Assembly (NCBI RefSeq): GCF_040807025.1
Contig: NC_090968.1
Span: forward strand, 5,321,906-5,385,905
Source of the DNA: Struthio camelus
Lineage: Eukaryota > Chordata > Aves > Struthioniformes > Struthionidae
DNA length: 64,000 bases
Direction of reading: 5' to 3'
In this document: positions 13,201 to 28,200 of the stretch, in pieces
How the letters are laid out: each line of letters starts with the position of its first letter
Position numbering within the stretch: the first letter of the stretch is position 1
Program-made: the position numbers and the translations under genes
Notes under the pieces: generated by a model
Database searches by the model: none
What the model was told of the DNA's origin: nothing
Seen by the model: the letters and a program-made list of their open reading frames with translations, nothing else

Positions 13201-16200
13201 CGGCTTATCAGGCTGCCGCGGAGCCCGCAGCCCTGGCGCGGCACCGGCCCCCCGGTGCAGCGGGTCGGCCCGCTCCTCCGGCCGGGAGCGGGGCCGCCGC
13301 AAAGGCAGCTGCCCGCCCGCTCCGTGTCCGCGCGGGGGGCAGTTCCCGGAGGGGGTCTCCAGAAGCCCCTCGCCGCCGATTGATGCATACGTTCAATTAG
13401 AGCTTCCCCCCCCCCCCACCCCGCCCCGAAACCGTGTCATTAACATGAATCCTCAGTTTGCACTTCCTCCTCTGACAGCACAAGCAGATAACCAGCCGTA
13501 AGGCTCCCCAGGGGTGCTGGGGACCGGAAGCTGGGAAAGCCGCTTTCATGTCCTTACAGGCCTCTAATGAGGATTTCATGCGCAAAGCTAGCCACATGGC
13601 TGCCTGACCCCCCCTCCCTCGTCTCGGGGCTCTGAGCCTAATCCCCAGCTCGCTTCTTTTTGTACTGTCGTCTTCTTTTTCTGCTGCTTTTTGCTCTAGT
13701 CGGAAGGGCTGGTTTTAATTTCCCCTTCCTGGTGGGTGGACGGGCCCACGACGGACGTGTGGGCACGGCTGGGGAATGGCAGGCATCCTCGAGCATAGCC
13801 CAGCTGCTTTGGCCCAGCTCTGAGCCATCCTTGTGCCGGTCCAGGCTTCCTCCTCGTCTCGTCCTCCTTCTCTGTCTTTTGCTTTCACGCGCAGTAGCTC
13901 TGTTGGTACCTTTTCTCCTTACCCCGGTGCCTGCCGTAAAGCCTTCCCCGTTTGCTTTTGCTTTCACGTTCCCATCCCTTGGCCGGAGGAGCGCGCCTGG
14001 GTGCCCCTGTGGTCCCGTGGGCCGAGTGCTGCTGCGCCGGGGGATGCTGGATGCCTTTATCGCAGCAGCCAGGCAGCCCCGTTTGCGCTCCTTGAAGACC
14101 TGAGACAGGCGCCCAGCTGCACCTGGGTTTGCCCACGCGCAGGGAACAGGGATACGGCGGAGACCCTCACGTGGAGGGTCGCTTCAACGCCTTTGGGGGG
14201 TGGCCGCGTTGCCGGAGAGCAGAGCAATGCGGGAAGAGTGCTTGAGAGATTTGCTGAATAAGGAGGAAAAAGGTTTTGTCGTTTTGCTTTCCTGCACCTA
14301 AAGATCTAGCACCTGCTTTGCATTCGTAAAGCTCCGTAAAGGGGGTTAATCCAGGGGAAACCAGCACGGGGGGAGCCCGCTTGCCAAAAAACCCCTGAGC
14401 CAGTCGGGGGGGGACACTAGAAACACCCTTTTTCTTCCCTCTCCGCTGGATCCGTCCCCAGCGCCGGGACGGGCCGTCCGCCGCCGCTTCCCGCGGGGCT
14501 GCACGAGCGGCGCTGGGGCACGGGGCCCCGGCACGGCGCGGTCCCGGCGCTGACACGGCTCTCTGGCAGGCTCCGTGTCACGCCAGAGATGGGGAGAAGT
14601 TTTCAATTTCCAAGTAGCAGACTTGTCAGCTGGGTTGACTAGCTAATGAATCCGGCAGCGATGGGAATCCTGATGGCGCTTTTATCTTCTATGGCAGTGT
14701 CTCTCAATCCCCGCCCTTTAATTACGGGAAGTGAAGGGAGGCTAGAGTGGAAACGAAGTGGCAACATTATTTATAATTCAGAGATTCTTCTAAAGTCGGG
14801 GGGAGAGTGATTTTTTTTTTTTTTCCCAAGGCTAAAATGTCATCCTAAGAGGAGTTCATCGGTACGTTTCCCCTCTCTCCCCCCAGCGGTGAGGAGACAG
14901 TAATTTGTGTTTTCTTTGAGTTATCCCCGTGTACCTCCCCTCACCTGCTCCTTTTAAGCTGCCTGTGCTGTAATCCCCTCTCAGCAGTGTTGCCTAAAAA
15001 GTGACAGGGAACAACGGCAGCTTATTCTGCAAGCCGCTTTCGTGGCAGCGGCTCTAATGCCCTGTGCTACAGGTTTACCTTTGCTCCGGCTCCTTGTTTT
15101 TAGCACGTTACCCGTCAAATTTTCTTTAAGTCAGCTTCAATTTTCTTTGCTCTGTATTAACAAGAAAGTATCGAGTAACACATTGCGGTCCTTGGAAACC
15201 GTGAGTGTTTGCGGCTGCCAGAGCCGCTCTTCCCATACGAAAGCACGTTCGGGGAGGAGTACGCAGAGCGGGGTGGTGTTGGGTTTATCAATAAATACAG
15301 ACTTACAGATCGGTTGAGGTTGGCAGGGACCTCTGGAGATCATCTTGTCCAACCTCCCTGCTCAAGCAGGGTCACCTGGGGCCTGTTGCCCAGGATTATG
15401 TCCAGATGGCTTCTCCAAGGAAGGAGACTCCACAACCTCTCTGGGCAACCTGTTCCAGCACTCTGTCACCCTCACAGTGAAGAAGCAGAACTTCCTGTGG
15501 TTCAGTTTGTGCCCGTTGCTTCTTGTCCTGTCACTGGGCACCACGAAGAAGAGTCTGGCCCCATCCTCTTGACACCCCCCCCCCCTTCAGATACTTGAAC
15601 ACGTTGATGAGATCGCCTCTCAGTCTTCTCTTCTCCGGGCTGAACAGGCCCAGCTCTTGCAGTCTTTCTTCATAGGAGAGATGCTCCAGTCCCCTCATCA
15701 TCTTTGTAGCCCTCTGCTGGACTCTCTCCAGTAGTGCCATGTCTCTCTTGTCCTGGGGAGCCCAGAACTGGACACAGTACTCCAGGTGAGGCCTCCCCAG
15801 GGCTGAGGAGAGGGGCAGGATCACCTCCCTCGACCTGCTGGCCACACTCTGCCTAATGCACCCCAGGATCCCCTTGGCCTTCTTGGCCACAAGGGCACAT
15901 TGCTGGCTCATGGTCAACTTGTCCACCAGGACCCCCAGGTCCTTCTCCGCAGAGCTGCTCACTAGCAGGTCAACCCCCAACCTGTCCTGGTGCATGGGGT
16001 TATTCCTCCCTAGGTGCTGGACTCTGCCCTTGCCTTTGTTGAACTTCATGAGGTTCCTCTCCGCCCAGCTCTCCAGCCTGTCCAGGTCCCTCTGAATGGC
16101 ACCACAGCCCTCTGGGGTATCAGCCATTCCTCCTAGTTTAGTATCATCAGCAAACTTGCTGAGGGTGCACTCTGTCCCTTCCTCCAGGTCACTGATGAAT

Positions 16201-19200
16201 AAGTTGAACATTGGGCCCAGTATTGACCCCTGGGGGACAGCGCTAGCTACAGGCCTGAGGTGTGTTTGAAGATGGAAGAAGCTTTTGGAGGCTCTGCAGA
16301 CAGCCTTGGTGCCAGACTTTCCACTAGGAGCGTTTGTAAATAACATGCACGAGATGTTTGTGAAGACACTTGTGTGACATGTGAAATGCAGCAATTTATT
16401 AAGTCATCAGAATAACTTGGCAGTTGTGGGAGCCGTATCTTCCTATCACCCTTCACTTGTGTTTACCACCCATGGCACTTGGCTTGAGATCGTATTTCTG
16501 TACACAGCTCCCTCATGTGAAAGATTTCTTTCCCTTTCTAAATGGGGAAGAAACCTACTTCTCTCTGAACTTGAGGGAAATGTTCAGAGCTCCTTGGTTA
16601 ATAAAGAATTCACACGGAGTAATTCCTTCAAGAGCCAGAGGCAGAAACATACCCTCAGCTCAATCCAGATCAATCCCATGAAGGAACATGCTTCCCTGCT
16701 TGAGCTGCTCTATTCCTGCATGAAAATTAAACCAGGTGACTCACTAACCTCCTGCGAGGATCTTCAGCACAGAAAGAGCTATTTCTGCAAGCTGGTGGTG
16801 CCTGGAGAAGCCGAGGATGGCCCAGTCTTCTCCTGCTCATGCCAGCTGTGAAGGAACACCTCACTGAGACAGGCTTAGCTGCCACGCAGTGATTTAAAGC
16901 GAATTACGGAAATCCCCATTCCGCTCATGTGTTTGGCGGTGACTGCGCACGCGCTGGTAGGGAAAAAAAAAAAACCACCCTCAAGTCTTTCTCTAAGCGG
17001 GTTTCAACTTTGTTGCTCCGCGGTCGGAGGCTCGCAGCCTTTAACGAACTGGCTGTATAGTTGTGGGAGCCTCGCACGCATCCCTCGGCACCCCGAGAGT
17101 TAAGGCTGAGGTTTCCAGCGCCGGGCTGGGGCATCGAGGAGCGCCGGCGCGCGAGCGGCCGTGCCTTGGACAGCCGAGCCGCCCGCGCCGCGGGGACGCG
17201 GAGCGCCGCGCTCCGGCTTGGGGCGCTCCAGGCTGCAGCTCGTCGGCAGAGGCTGGGAGCTGGCACGGTGCGTTGTGTTAATGGCAGCTTGCGGAGCTGA
17301 GCCTCCCCCCCTCGCGCTGAAATGCAGCGTATAATCTATGCATTAAAAGTCCTTGTGAGACGGTAGTTGCTGTGCCTACACAGTAACAGCCTCTTCAGAT
17401 TCAGCACTGTAGCTATTTTTTTTTTAAAGCACTGCCGGAGTACAGTGTCCTTCCATTATGGGCTGCGAAATCACGCCGAGTTCGTACTAAGAACAGAAAG
17501 GGAAAAACGTGAAGCCTTTTTGTTTGAAAACCAGGTTTGACTTCAAAGTGAATGGAAACTATGTCGCCGATCCTCTGCTGCAGTCTTGCTGCATTTCTGA
17601 GCTAAAGGGTTCTCTCTTCCCCCTGCGGTAGCGAGTTTGTAGGATGCAAATGGCTACGTGCTAATTCTCTGGTGTTCTCGGGGGCTCTGTTAATGCACGA
17701 GCGCTGTGGAAGTACCAAGTATGATAGACTGTGCTAGAGAAAGTGCTCCAAAGATGGGCTATCAGAAAAAGGCTATTTAAAAGCTAGCATGTAGCACTGA
17801 CATAGTGCTTGCATTTTCAAGGCATCTTCCTGCTATGCACTTTCCAGATTCGAGGCTGCGAGGTAGTTTGTGGATGAAAAATTGAGAGACAGATGCTACC
17901 CAGATCAGCAGTGGTATTTACACCACGCCAGCGCTCAGATATCCCGGGCCAGGATGGGCATTTCAGGGCGCTGAGGGTCTGAAGGCAACGGCAGCCACAT
18001 CCAAGGCAAGATGTAGCTTGACAGCCCCGGCGATCGCAGCCCCTGCTCGGTGTTTGGTGCACTGCCGTCCTGCAAGCCAGCAAAGGGAGCGTTTCCCCCC
18101 CGGGCCCGTCCCGTCCCGCCGTGGCCTCCGACGTTTCCCTGGCGCGGCACTGTGGTCGGCGTCGTTGGGGCTCTGCTCAGCTCGTTTTGCAGAGGCCGCC
18201 CGAGATGAGAGGTTCGGTGCCCTGCTACCAAGCCTCCCCCCATCAGGACTGCGATAGAAAATTAAAGGGCTGCTGAACTGATTGTATTATTCATTTTTGT
18301 CCCGAGCTCTTTAATATTTGTGGGAGATTTCTGCAGAAGTTGCAAGAGCAAGCTGCTGACGTTAATTCGTGCTGTTGGCAAAGAATGTGTGTGTCCTTTT
18401 ATACCGTGTAGACCTCTAAGCTTGCGCACCCCACTGCCTTCTTCTGGGGGGTCTTTTACTGCCTATCCATGCTGCTGTTTCCCTAGCCCTTTCATGGCGT
18501 ATTTTTGGACATGTGTAGAGGGAGGACGTATTTTATTAGTAGCCCCGTAGCCCGTAAGATGGTGAATCTGTTTTCGGGAGTCCTGCGCAGCCAGGACCAG
18601 TGGGAGTCACTGCTAGCTGCCGCGGCATTTAAATATAATGGCAAGCGTGTGTGAGAAACATACCATAAAAAGCAATGTCAGGGTAGCAGCATCTGATACG
18701 CGCGCGGCCAGCTGGATGGCAGGGTGACGCTCGGAAAGTGTGCTCCCTGATGACTTTTTCAGGTTGCGCAGGGCAATATTAAGCTCTTAGCGCTGTGGCC
18801 CCAGCTGCGTCCCCATAATGATGGAAAGGGTTGGTGGAGCCAAAGGGTCAGACATAGAAGGCGCAGTTGTTCATGGTGTTTGCAGCTCCAGGACAGGGAT
18901 CTGTCCTTCTGGGTGGTCTCTGGAGACTGTTGCCCTGATTAATTGTTGTCCTGATGGTACAGGGAGTTGGTGGTGATATCATGGGTATTTGTGAGCGGTA
19001 GAATAGCAGCTCCACGGTGACGGCGCTTTGCAAGAGCCTTGGTCGGAGTGAGGATATTATCAAGGGAGCACATCGTAACATGTGAAAGACTCGCTCTCCG
19101 GGCACTGACCGGCCCAGTTATCCTCCGTGATCAGGACTGCAAGAACATATCTCTATTTCGCCCTCTAAACGAGGCGTGATTAAACACTAACGTTTCCCCT

Positions 19201-22200
19201 TCCCCCACTCTTCTGGCGCTTGCCCTCTGTAAACGGTTAGGGCTTTGGGATAAAGGCTTCGTCTCCGTGCTCGACGGTACGGCACATTAGCACCCTTCGG
19301 CGTGAGCACAGCGTAGGAAAATGAAGTATTAATATGCGTTGGACTTGCTGCGCGGTGCTGCAAAAGCCCGTGGTTTTGTTTGAATCAAAATGTCCCTGCA
19401 TTAACCATGCATCTGATTACATCTAAAGCAAATTACAGTCACAGGGTGGGATTTGTGTTTTGCTGCTTGCTGATGTGCTCCTCGGTCTGGATTCGCTTTA
19501 AGGAGAGCAGAAACCTGTTTGCCTCCGCTTGCCCTTCAGAAATAAAAATTGTTGCAAGGCTGTTTAGACATATTTTCATGAAAGGCTCCTGATTTGGGCC
19601 TCTTGAAGTGACCGTATGGTTTATGGAGCTCAAATAAGCGAGTCCGGAGGTAGAGTGACCCGTGCCATACGAACCCATCGCCTAGCAGGCGGCCAGACAC
19701 AGGAACCAGAGCTGTCCACAGCGGTATGGTTTTCACCACACGTTGCGTTTTAGCTCTGTAGACAGAACTAACGTGCCCCATTGCTGCTTTTCCTCACTCT
19801 CCTGGGTTAGCTGGCTGTCTCTTCTGTCACATTCAAAAATATTCTCTCTTGTCTTCGCAGTCAGATGTTCATGTTTCCTCAATGTGTAACACATTTTAAT
19901 AATATGAATCTCCCCATAAGCCTGGGTAATTGTTGGCTGCTGTTAATCCTTCTGTTTGGGGTACAGAGCTCTTCTTCAGCTGTGCTGTTTGCCAGACTTA
20001 CGGTATGGGAGACTTGGGCTGGAGATTATGGAGAGCAGAGATTGCCGGAGCGGGGAAACGGGACCGGCAGTTATTGTAGTTAATATTTATATAGTGCTCT
20101 TCACCTTGGGGTGGCTTTACAAAGCTCAGGGGAAGCGCAAAGCCCCGTCGTCACATGTGCAGGTGTTTGCTTTTGTTTCTCATCGCGTGAGTGGGATTTT
20201 TGGCGCTTGGGCTCGCAGGGGAGAGAGCCACGGCTCTGCGCCCAGGTGCTGGGGCACCTTCCTGCTGCCCCCGGTGACAGCGGCAGGAGGAAGGAGATGC
20301 CCCAGGGCTCCTCCGAGCCGCGGAGCGGACTCCCAGCCCTGCGGGGAAGGAGCTGAGCTGGGGTCGGCGATATTAGACCGCGCGGCTTCGGGAGCCGGCG
20401 GGCAGAACTAGGGGCAGGCATCGGCGCGCGCGCGGGGATTTAAATGGCACGGAAGAGGGGGTTTGGGCGAGCGTGCCAGCAGAAGGGGGAGCTTGGAGGA
20501 GGGGATGAGCTGGACGCGAGAGGAGGTTTCAGGGTCCGCGTTGGTGCTGGCGTCGGTAGCAAACCGGAGGTGGAAGAAGGCTAGCAGAAGAAGAGGTCAG
20601 AGCCATTGGCAGGGACCTCCTGCAGACAAAAGCATGAATTTGCCCTGCAAGGTAGCAGAGATGCGCCCAGGGGCTTGGTCTGGCCAGAGGGAACAACACG
20701 GCCGAAGCAAGCGGGTTAGAGAAAGGTTGAGACGTCAGCATCTGGGTAGGAAAAGGCAGCTCCGGTTGAGCAGAGCCCTCTCCAGCACCGCGGTTCGCGG
20801 ACGCTGCGCCTCCAGCTGCCCAAAGGAAAGCCAGGGTCGTGCGGCTCGGGGCTCCCTGCCCGGGAGCGGCGGCAGGGCATTGCGTTGGCCTGCCGGCCCC
20901 GGAGCTCCGGATACAAACTGGGACCCAGCGGTGAGGAGACACAGGGCAGGGAAACGGCACGGCAGTGCAGAAATACCGGCTCTGAGTGATAGCGCTGGTG
21001 GACTTTTAGTCCAGGAAAACACTTGCTGTCCAATTTCCTTCCTGACAGTGATGCTGTTTCCTTGCATTTCACATCTCCTGAGGAGGAGGCAGTGAAACCA
21101 GCTGAGTTCATAGCAAGGCACTTTCGCTTTGTCACCGCGAAGTGCCAAGGCACTCGCTTGCATGGCTCTGCAGCCGAGCACAGGAAAGCGTGCAAAGGGC
21201 GCCCATTTATTGAAAACTCCTGTGCCTGCACATTTCCTTTTGAAGCAAGGTATTAGTAAAAAATCGCTTTAGATAACTATATATGGACAAGGAGATGGGG
21301 GGGAAAGTGCACTTTTTTTCTCTCTTCAGTTTGCTTACTCAGTCAAGTTAATAGCATTGTTCTCCAGGGCAGCTTCCGTCCCCGGTCCAGATAAGGCAGC
21401 TTTCCACGTTCGTATGTGAATCTTTAATACAGCAGCTGGAAGACAAGGGGAAAACTGTTAAAAATAAAAAGCTAATTGTAAAACCAGACGGGTTGGCAGG
21501 AGAGCTCAAAGCAGGTTGAGACCTTCAAAGTACTTTTACCAGATGTTGCAAAATTGCCTAGATTTTAAGTACTTTTTAAAATTTTTTTATTTAAAAACAC
21601 ACCCTTAAACACATGAATTGACCTTAAGAAAAAAATCCAAGCCTGTACTTCTAGCTCTCCTTTCAAACACTGTACCTTGGCTAGGACTTAAGGCATCTTA
21701 CAAGTATCACTTAATCCCTTCTTCCAGCGTCCTGGAAGAATGTAATGAAAGCGTTTGTGGTTGGAATAGCTTTCGCTTAAACCCCTGGGTGATTTTATTA
21801 ATCATGTTCTGAATTCTGGCCCTACGCGGAGCTGACTTGTGCCTCTCCGAAAGGGAAGCGGGGACAGGGCGGTGGAGCCAGCGCTCGCCCCGGGAAAGGG
21901 CCCGGGGGTGGGAGGCGGAGAGCAGAGCAGGGCTTGCATCACCCGCCGGCGCGGGGCCGGACGCGGTGGAGGTGAGACCTGGGGTGCCCACGCGAGGGAG
22001 CGGCACAGCAGCCCTGGCGCGTTCGGAAAGGGTCGGGGTGGGGGGGATCGCTTTTGCGACGCTGGGGCTCCTCCTGCGCCACCGGCTGCGCCCAGCATCT
22101 CCCCGCGCTCCTCTCTCTGTTTGCATCGCCTGGCCCTTGGCGGTTGCGCGTGCAAGCGCGCGGCGCAGCTGTCAGAGGCTGCAGGAGCCCTGTAGTGCCT

Positions 22201-25200
22201 TGTAACGTAGGCTCGATGGCGCCTGACGCGCTTCAAATCCAGTGGCACCTGCGCTGGGACGGTGGCACTTTTCCCCAGCTCTGACTGTCCTGTAGCGGTA
22301 GCAGCAGCTCTACCAAGCTCTGCTCCAGGAGGTGCCGTGAGGCTCTGCCCATCACCTTTCCGCATTATTGAGCTTTCAGGCAGGGCATTGCCCAAGCAGG
22401 CGCGTCTTTAACGTTGCATCCGGCCGGGCTGTCCTGCTCAAGGCCCTTCTGTGCTTTCAACCCCGGCAGATTTAGCAGTGTGTTCCCCAGCCTGAACATG
22501 GCGGTGAAGAGACGCGAGCAGACTCTGCAAGACTACAAACGCCTGCAGTCCAAAGTGGAGAAGTACGAAGAGAAGGAGAAAACCGGCCCTGTCCTCGCTA
22601 AGCTACACCAGGTACAGAGCTGTTGCAGGGACTGAAAACACGGGGAAATTCCCCGAAGGGGCCACAAACGAAATCCTGGAAGCGTGTGCCAGGGCTTGGG
22701 GCGTTTCAGCGGAGCAAGGGGGATGTGCTGGCAGTGCCCAGCGGCGGCCTGCGCTCCTGCGGGCCGTACCCGGGAAGAGCTTTTGTCCTCCCGTGTTTGG
22801 TATCTGCGCTGAGACCCCGTGAAATCCTAGTTGGCACGCTTGACCTTGTGAAAGGGTGCGTTTTTCGATATAAAATTAACACGTACAGGGCTCGATAAAA
22901 ATGAAGTTAAATTGCAGCACTCAGCAGAGGGACAGAAGCAAGCTGAACTTTTGCTTTCCAAAATAAAGCCCCCAGGAACTGAAAACCCCTGTAAGAGCTG
23001 CTAGCTCTGAAGTCAGCGAGTGTGGAATTCCCCTTGACCTCAGCGTCTGACCAAACAGCTGTGTATAAAAAGAAAAAGATCAGAGCATTTCAATTCTTTA
23101 TATTTGCCACCTGTTACAAAAATTAGTCTTGGAAAATTGCAGTAATTGGTTAACAGGAAGCTTTGCCAAATTCTTTTTTCTTTCCAAAATTTTAACAAAA
23201 TCATGATTACTTTTTTAATTAAATCCTCACTAGCATTCCTCCCAAAATCTGTCGCTCCTGCAGAATGTTTGCTTGATCCTCGAAGGAGCAGTTGACTTCC
23301 TCAGAGTCAAAGAACATGTATTTTCTGATCACTGTCTTCACAGAATTAAGTATTGTGTTAAAGAATAGCACTATCAGCGTTAACAAAAGAGAATTCAGAT
23401 TTAATAGTAAGCAGCTTACTTTGCTTAGCCTCAGTGACTAAAGCTGTGGCTGGAAAATGTGAATTCTTTTGTCCTGGTGATTAAGCAGGTTTTAGTTATT
23501 TATTTTTTTTCCCCTAATGAACTTCAGTGTGATCTAATTCTTCCCCCCGCCTCTAACAAAGATCTTAACTAACCAAAATGTGAGCTTAAACACTTGCTAG
23601 AGCCAGAGCTGCTCTTAAGAAATCCTGAACCTGGGAAATCTGAGAGGTCCACCTATTTGATGGGAAATAGTGTAATCTCATCAAGGTATTTCTATCGAAC
23701 TGTAAATATGTATTTTCCCTTTAGAGCTGTTTGCTCAAAGTCTTCTGCTGTTCGTTGCTGGACGCGTCCCACATTAACTCCACCCCGTGAGTTTAAACGC
23801 TCTCCAGCTCGGAGTAGCTTGTTTTGTGTCAGACAATGAATTTGCTCATTTTCCTCTCAGTCCTACTTAAGCCTGAGATGATTTCAGGCTTTCCAGGCGC
23901 GGAGCTGTGTCTGTGCCATCCCTCCGGCGCGCGCCCCGAGAGCGAGGCTCGACGGCTGCGCTCAGCGCGGGGCGGCTCGCAGGCTTTCTCCCCTCCCGGC
24001 GCTGGCCCGCGGCCCCCCCCCGCCCGTTGGAATTGCACCAGGATTAAGTGGCAGACTTGAACCTGTCTAATATTTCACAGCCCACCCCCTCCTGCCCTTT
24101 TCCACACCATCTCAGAGACATTTCCCTTTCTCCCCACGCTTCTGTTTAAAGAAGCCAGTTGGACTCGCTAAGCTGAAGGTCACAGGCAGCGCTGAAGGTG
24201 GGGGCAGACTCCCCTGGTGATATTCTTGGGAATCGCAGGGCCTGGGGAAGGGGCACGGTCCCGAGGACCGCGGAGGCTCAGCACCCGCACGGCCAGCCCC
24301 ACTGGGGATGTTCTCCAGCCTGGCTGAGCTCTGGGTCAGTTTTGTCCCTGTTCTTCTAAAGGGGAAAACCCAGCTGGTTCAGGATCTCCTCTGCAGCGGC
24401 GTCTCTAGGCATCCTGCGGCCTTCTCCGTCGCCCAAGGCCGGAGCTACCCTGTTAGGCAGTCACTGGTTGTCCTCAGGTCAAAGCATAGTGGTCCATGGG
24501 CCTGGGGCAGCCCCTGGCCATCCTCCTGCAGGGCTGCTCTGGGAAGGGGATTTCCCAGGCATCTGATTCCTCCTCCTGTCTCGTTTCCCAGGCCCGGGAA
24601 GAGCTAAGGCCAGTGAAGGAGGACTTTGAAGCCAAAAACAAGCAGCTCCTGGAGGAAATGCCCAAGTTCTATAGCAGCCGCATTGATTACTTCAAACCCA
24701 GCTTTGAGTCGCTGGTCCGTGCACAGGTGAGATGCGCTTGAATGTCCTTGCTGGTGGTGTTTCTCCTGCCTTCCTCACTGTGGAGCATCTGAGGCGCCGC
24801 TAGGGTTTGCATTGCTCTTGGAACGAGGCACCGTCTTGAGATGGATGTAATTCACAGAGGAATACGTAGCATTCCTCTTTGACTGCTCGGCCAAAAAGCC
24901 ATACCTTCAGCAATTTTGCTGCCAAGCTGTGGTGTCTGAGCAAGGGTGAAGGGAGCAGTGTTGATCCAGGTGTAGAGGCGGGTGGGACACCGGGCAGATG
25001 ATAACTGCTCAACTGCTTCTGCTTCCTGGCAGAAGATCAGGCTGGCTTCTGCTGGTACCTGTAGTGATGTGGTGCTGGCCGGATGCCAGAGAGAAAGGGC
25101 AGCAGGAAGTGACCTTTCACTGCATTGTACACCTCGGCCTAGGTCTGCCTCATATCAGGGACATTCCTGGTACAAGTGTAACGTCCTGTGCCACAAGGCT

Positions 25201-28200
25201 TGTTTGCATAATGCAGTTCGAGCCCTGGTTATAAATTAAACACCGGAATTTGGTGGCTTATTCATTTGAATATGTTCTCCCTTTGCATTTGCAGTCCTGA
25301 GGTCAGAATTGGATCTCGTTTAAGATTATGAGGTGCTCAGGGCTGGACTGTTTCTGGATATGGATAACCAGGGCTGGGATATGCTGACAAAGACAGAGGA
25401 GGCTGCTGTGCCGTCTACACACCAAGGCTTTGCAGGAAGGGGTGGCTTAAGTAAAACACAGCCTGCTTTAATTTCCATCTTCCAACTTCCTTCTGTGATT
25501 TGCTGCTGCTGCTCCTTCCTCTCCTCTCTCCCTTAAATTGTTAAGGCTGGAGAGGAACATTATCGTGAGCTAATCCAGCTCTCCTTAGCACAGAGCAGAA
25601 TCTCATCCACACCAGCGGGATTTGGGGCCCTTTTAGCCCCTTTTCCTCAGCTGCAGTTGCTTTCTGAAGATCTGAACTTCTGGCGTCCCAGGCAAGTGTT
25701 GTGCCCTGGATCGCTGGGTGCAGCCGGTGGGTCAAGCGCAGGAGGGGGACGAAACCGCGTGTTGCTGTTTGCGTGGGCGTCTTCGCACGGTATTTTTAAG
25801 GGAGCTGCTGCAGTGACACAGGTGCAGCAGGATGGCTGCAAGGAGGTGCAGCGAGCACGTGTTTCATCTCACCTCCGACTTGGGGCCTCTCTGCAGAGCT
25901 GCCAGCGAGTTGTCTGCAGGCTGATTCACCTACCAGATGGTGTCGATTCACCCTGCCGCCGCCTGGTTAGATGCTGGGGATGCTGTTCTGGCTGTTCCCT
26001 TAGCAATCGGGAGCGCAGGGCTCTGTGTTCCAGCCATCGCAGCTGAAATAACTAGACTCCCTGGAGCCATGGCAAAGTTTCGCTGGCCCTTCCCCCTTCC
26101 AAGCTACACAAACAGGCTCCGGCCGCTGGCTGTGGGTGGGTCTTTTGGATGGGACCTTGAAACCCGAATGCTGTCTGTCTGCCCTATCTGGGCATTTGTG
26201 ATCCGCTGGCAGTTTCCTTGGCGAGTGGCCTTGCCCCTCTGCCCTTGGCCAAAATCTCCCTTCCCGCTGGCGTGCCGGGTGCCAGCCAGCCGCTCGGCGG
26301 GAGGCAGCGCACGGGCGCCGGGGGTCCCTCGGCCGCAAGCACGGAGCGGGCTGTTCCTTCCCTTCGGGAGACGGGAGCGGGGCGCCGCAGCGTTTGCAGC
26401 GCGGGCAGGCAGCTGGAAGGGCCCGCTGCAGTAGTTTCGCTGCTCCCGACACGGGGCTGGTCCCTGCCGGGTCACTGCGGCTTGCCTGTTGCCAGTGCCC
26501 TTTGCAGCACTCCCCCCTTCAAACCCTCTGATTTCCTTGGGGATCCTCCGCTTTGCTTCCTGGCCACACGCAGTCACCTGCTCGGTCTCTCTTCAGGTGA
26601 GGATCCTTCTTGGGAAAGGAGAGAGATCTCTCGTTTAAGCCCCAAGAGGCAGTGCCGTAACGAAGCCGATGCATCTCCCGTAGGCTAGACTCAAGCTAGT
26701 CCCCGGTGAATACTAAAGCATGTCACCCGCTCTCCCTCCTGCACGGGAAGGTAAGCGGGCTGCATCCCTCCACCCCGCGGCAGGGCTGCAGAGGACCAGG
26801 CGGCGCCGGGAGCGGGGGGCGGACGGCGGGAGCTGCCCGCGGCCCCGCTGCAACCTCTCTGGCTGAGGCAGCCCTCCACTAGTGACTCGGCCCCGCGACC
26901 GACCATTTGTGCTGAGGCTCGGCCCTGCTCGTGCCCCCCCCCCCAGCCCCGTTCGGAGCGCTTGCCTGCATGCCTGGGGAGGGGGGGGGCTGCACGGCGT
27001 TTCCCCTTCTGCAGATGGCTCAGAAAAAAAGAAAAAAAAGACAAGCAAGAAAAAGGGAAGTGACTTGCCCAAGGTAACTTAATGAGTCAGTGGCGAGCCA
27101 GGAATAGCACCCAGGAGTCCTGACTCACCGCGGTGACTGCTCACCTGCGGGGACCCCCGGGCAGGGGGAGGCAGCCGGGGGGCTCCGGGGCTGACGGCTC
27201 CGCTCCCGGCCCGCGGCAGGAACGGCCCCGTGGCCCGGCTGAATGGGTGCGAGCCGGCGCTGGGCGGCATGTGAATGGTGGCGGGCTGTGCCGCCGCCCC
27301 CGGCTGGCCCATTCATCCCGCCGCCGCCGCCGCGCTTTCCGGGTTATCTCTCCCTCCATGCCTCATTGAGCTTATTTAGCTTCTCGGGGGTTTCGCGTTA
27401 CTCAGTGGAATTTCTATTTTCAGCCTCATCTACATGTATCTCTAGTAGCGATCGTTCGAGGGAGCGCGGCCCCCCCCCCCCCCCGGGGCCGCCCAGCCGG
27501 GGACCGGGGCCTCGCTCAAGGAAAGGGGCGGCCGGGGACTCGGCGTCGGGGGCGAGCCGGAGAGCCCCGGCGGGACGTGGCCTGGGCTGCGCGCGCGGGT
27601 CGGCTCCGTCACGCCGGGAGCCCTCGGCCCCGAGTCGAACCTGCCGCTCGAAGGCAACCTGCGGCGTAAAACGGCGCGGTTTTCCTTTTTTTTGGCCCCG
27701 GAGAAAAAGGGTCTAAAGTTAGCTAAGCCGGTGACAAGTGGCAGGGCAGATGACAATAAGCTGTAAACAGGGACTTGCCGCTAAGCCTCCGTTGGAACAA
27801 GCCACGCCATGGGCCGGGGACGGACCCGAGCTTCAAAACAGCTCCAGAAAAGTGGCTTTATGGTTGTGACCTAACTAGACCCTCTCAGGCCTTCGTGCCA
27901 GGCATTTGGGTTCCCATGGCACAGCTTGGACTCGGGCCGCGGTGCCGGGTGTCTGCTGACAGCGTGACATGCCCCGAGTGAACAGAGGCCGTAACATTCT
28001 CGCACCAAATATTTCTCTCCACCCACATGCCCGGGCTAAGCCAATGGAGACAAATATTTCCCTGGCTGGGCACTTTGAAGTGGCCACATTAAGATGAAAG
28101 GGGGAGAGTTTATGCTTCATTGTTAGTGGGAGCTTGTGAACACTTCCTTCCCTTGTACTTTATTTTCCAGCTAGAAAACATGATACTCTTCTGGGTTTAT

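Larger units (their letters stand above)
9725..22469 (+). other. BIN3 large intron, 12.7 kb
   Basis: The longest intron in the window. It holds an old MIR-like fragment near 9880-9985 and the CR1 tail at 15305-16250. There are A/T homopolymers near 11280, 11440 and 14810, and a GC-rich island near 13130-13420 and 17080-17250. Segments such as 14600-14800 and 19860-20110 look well preserved by eye, the latter with the phrase atttatatagtgctc typical of ancient repeats, but conservation cannot be shown from one sequence. Confidence 0.75.
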
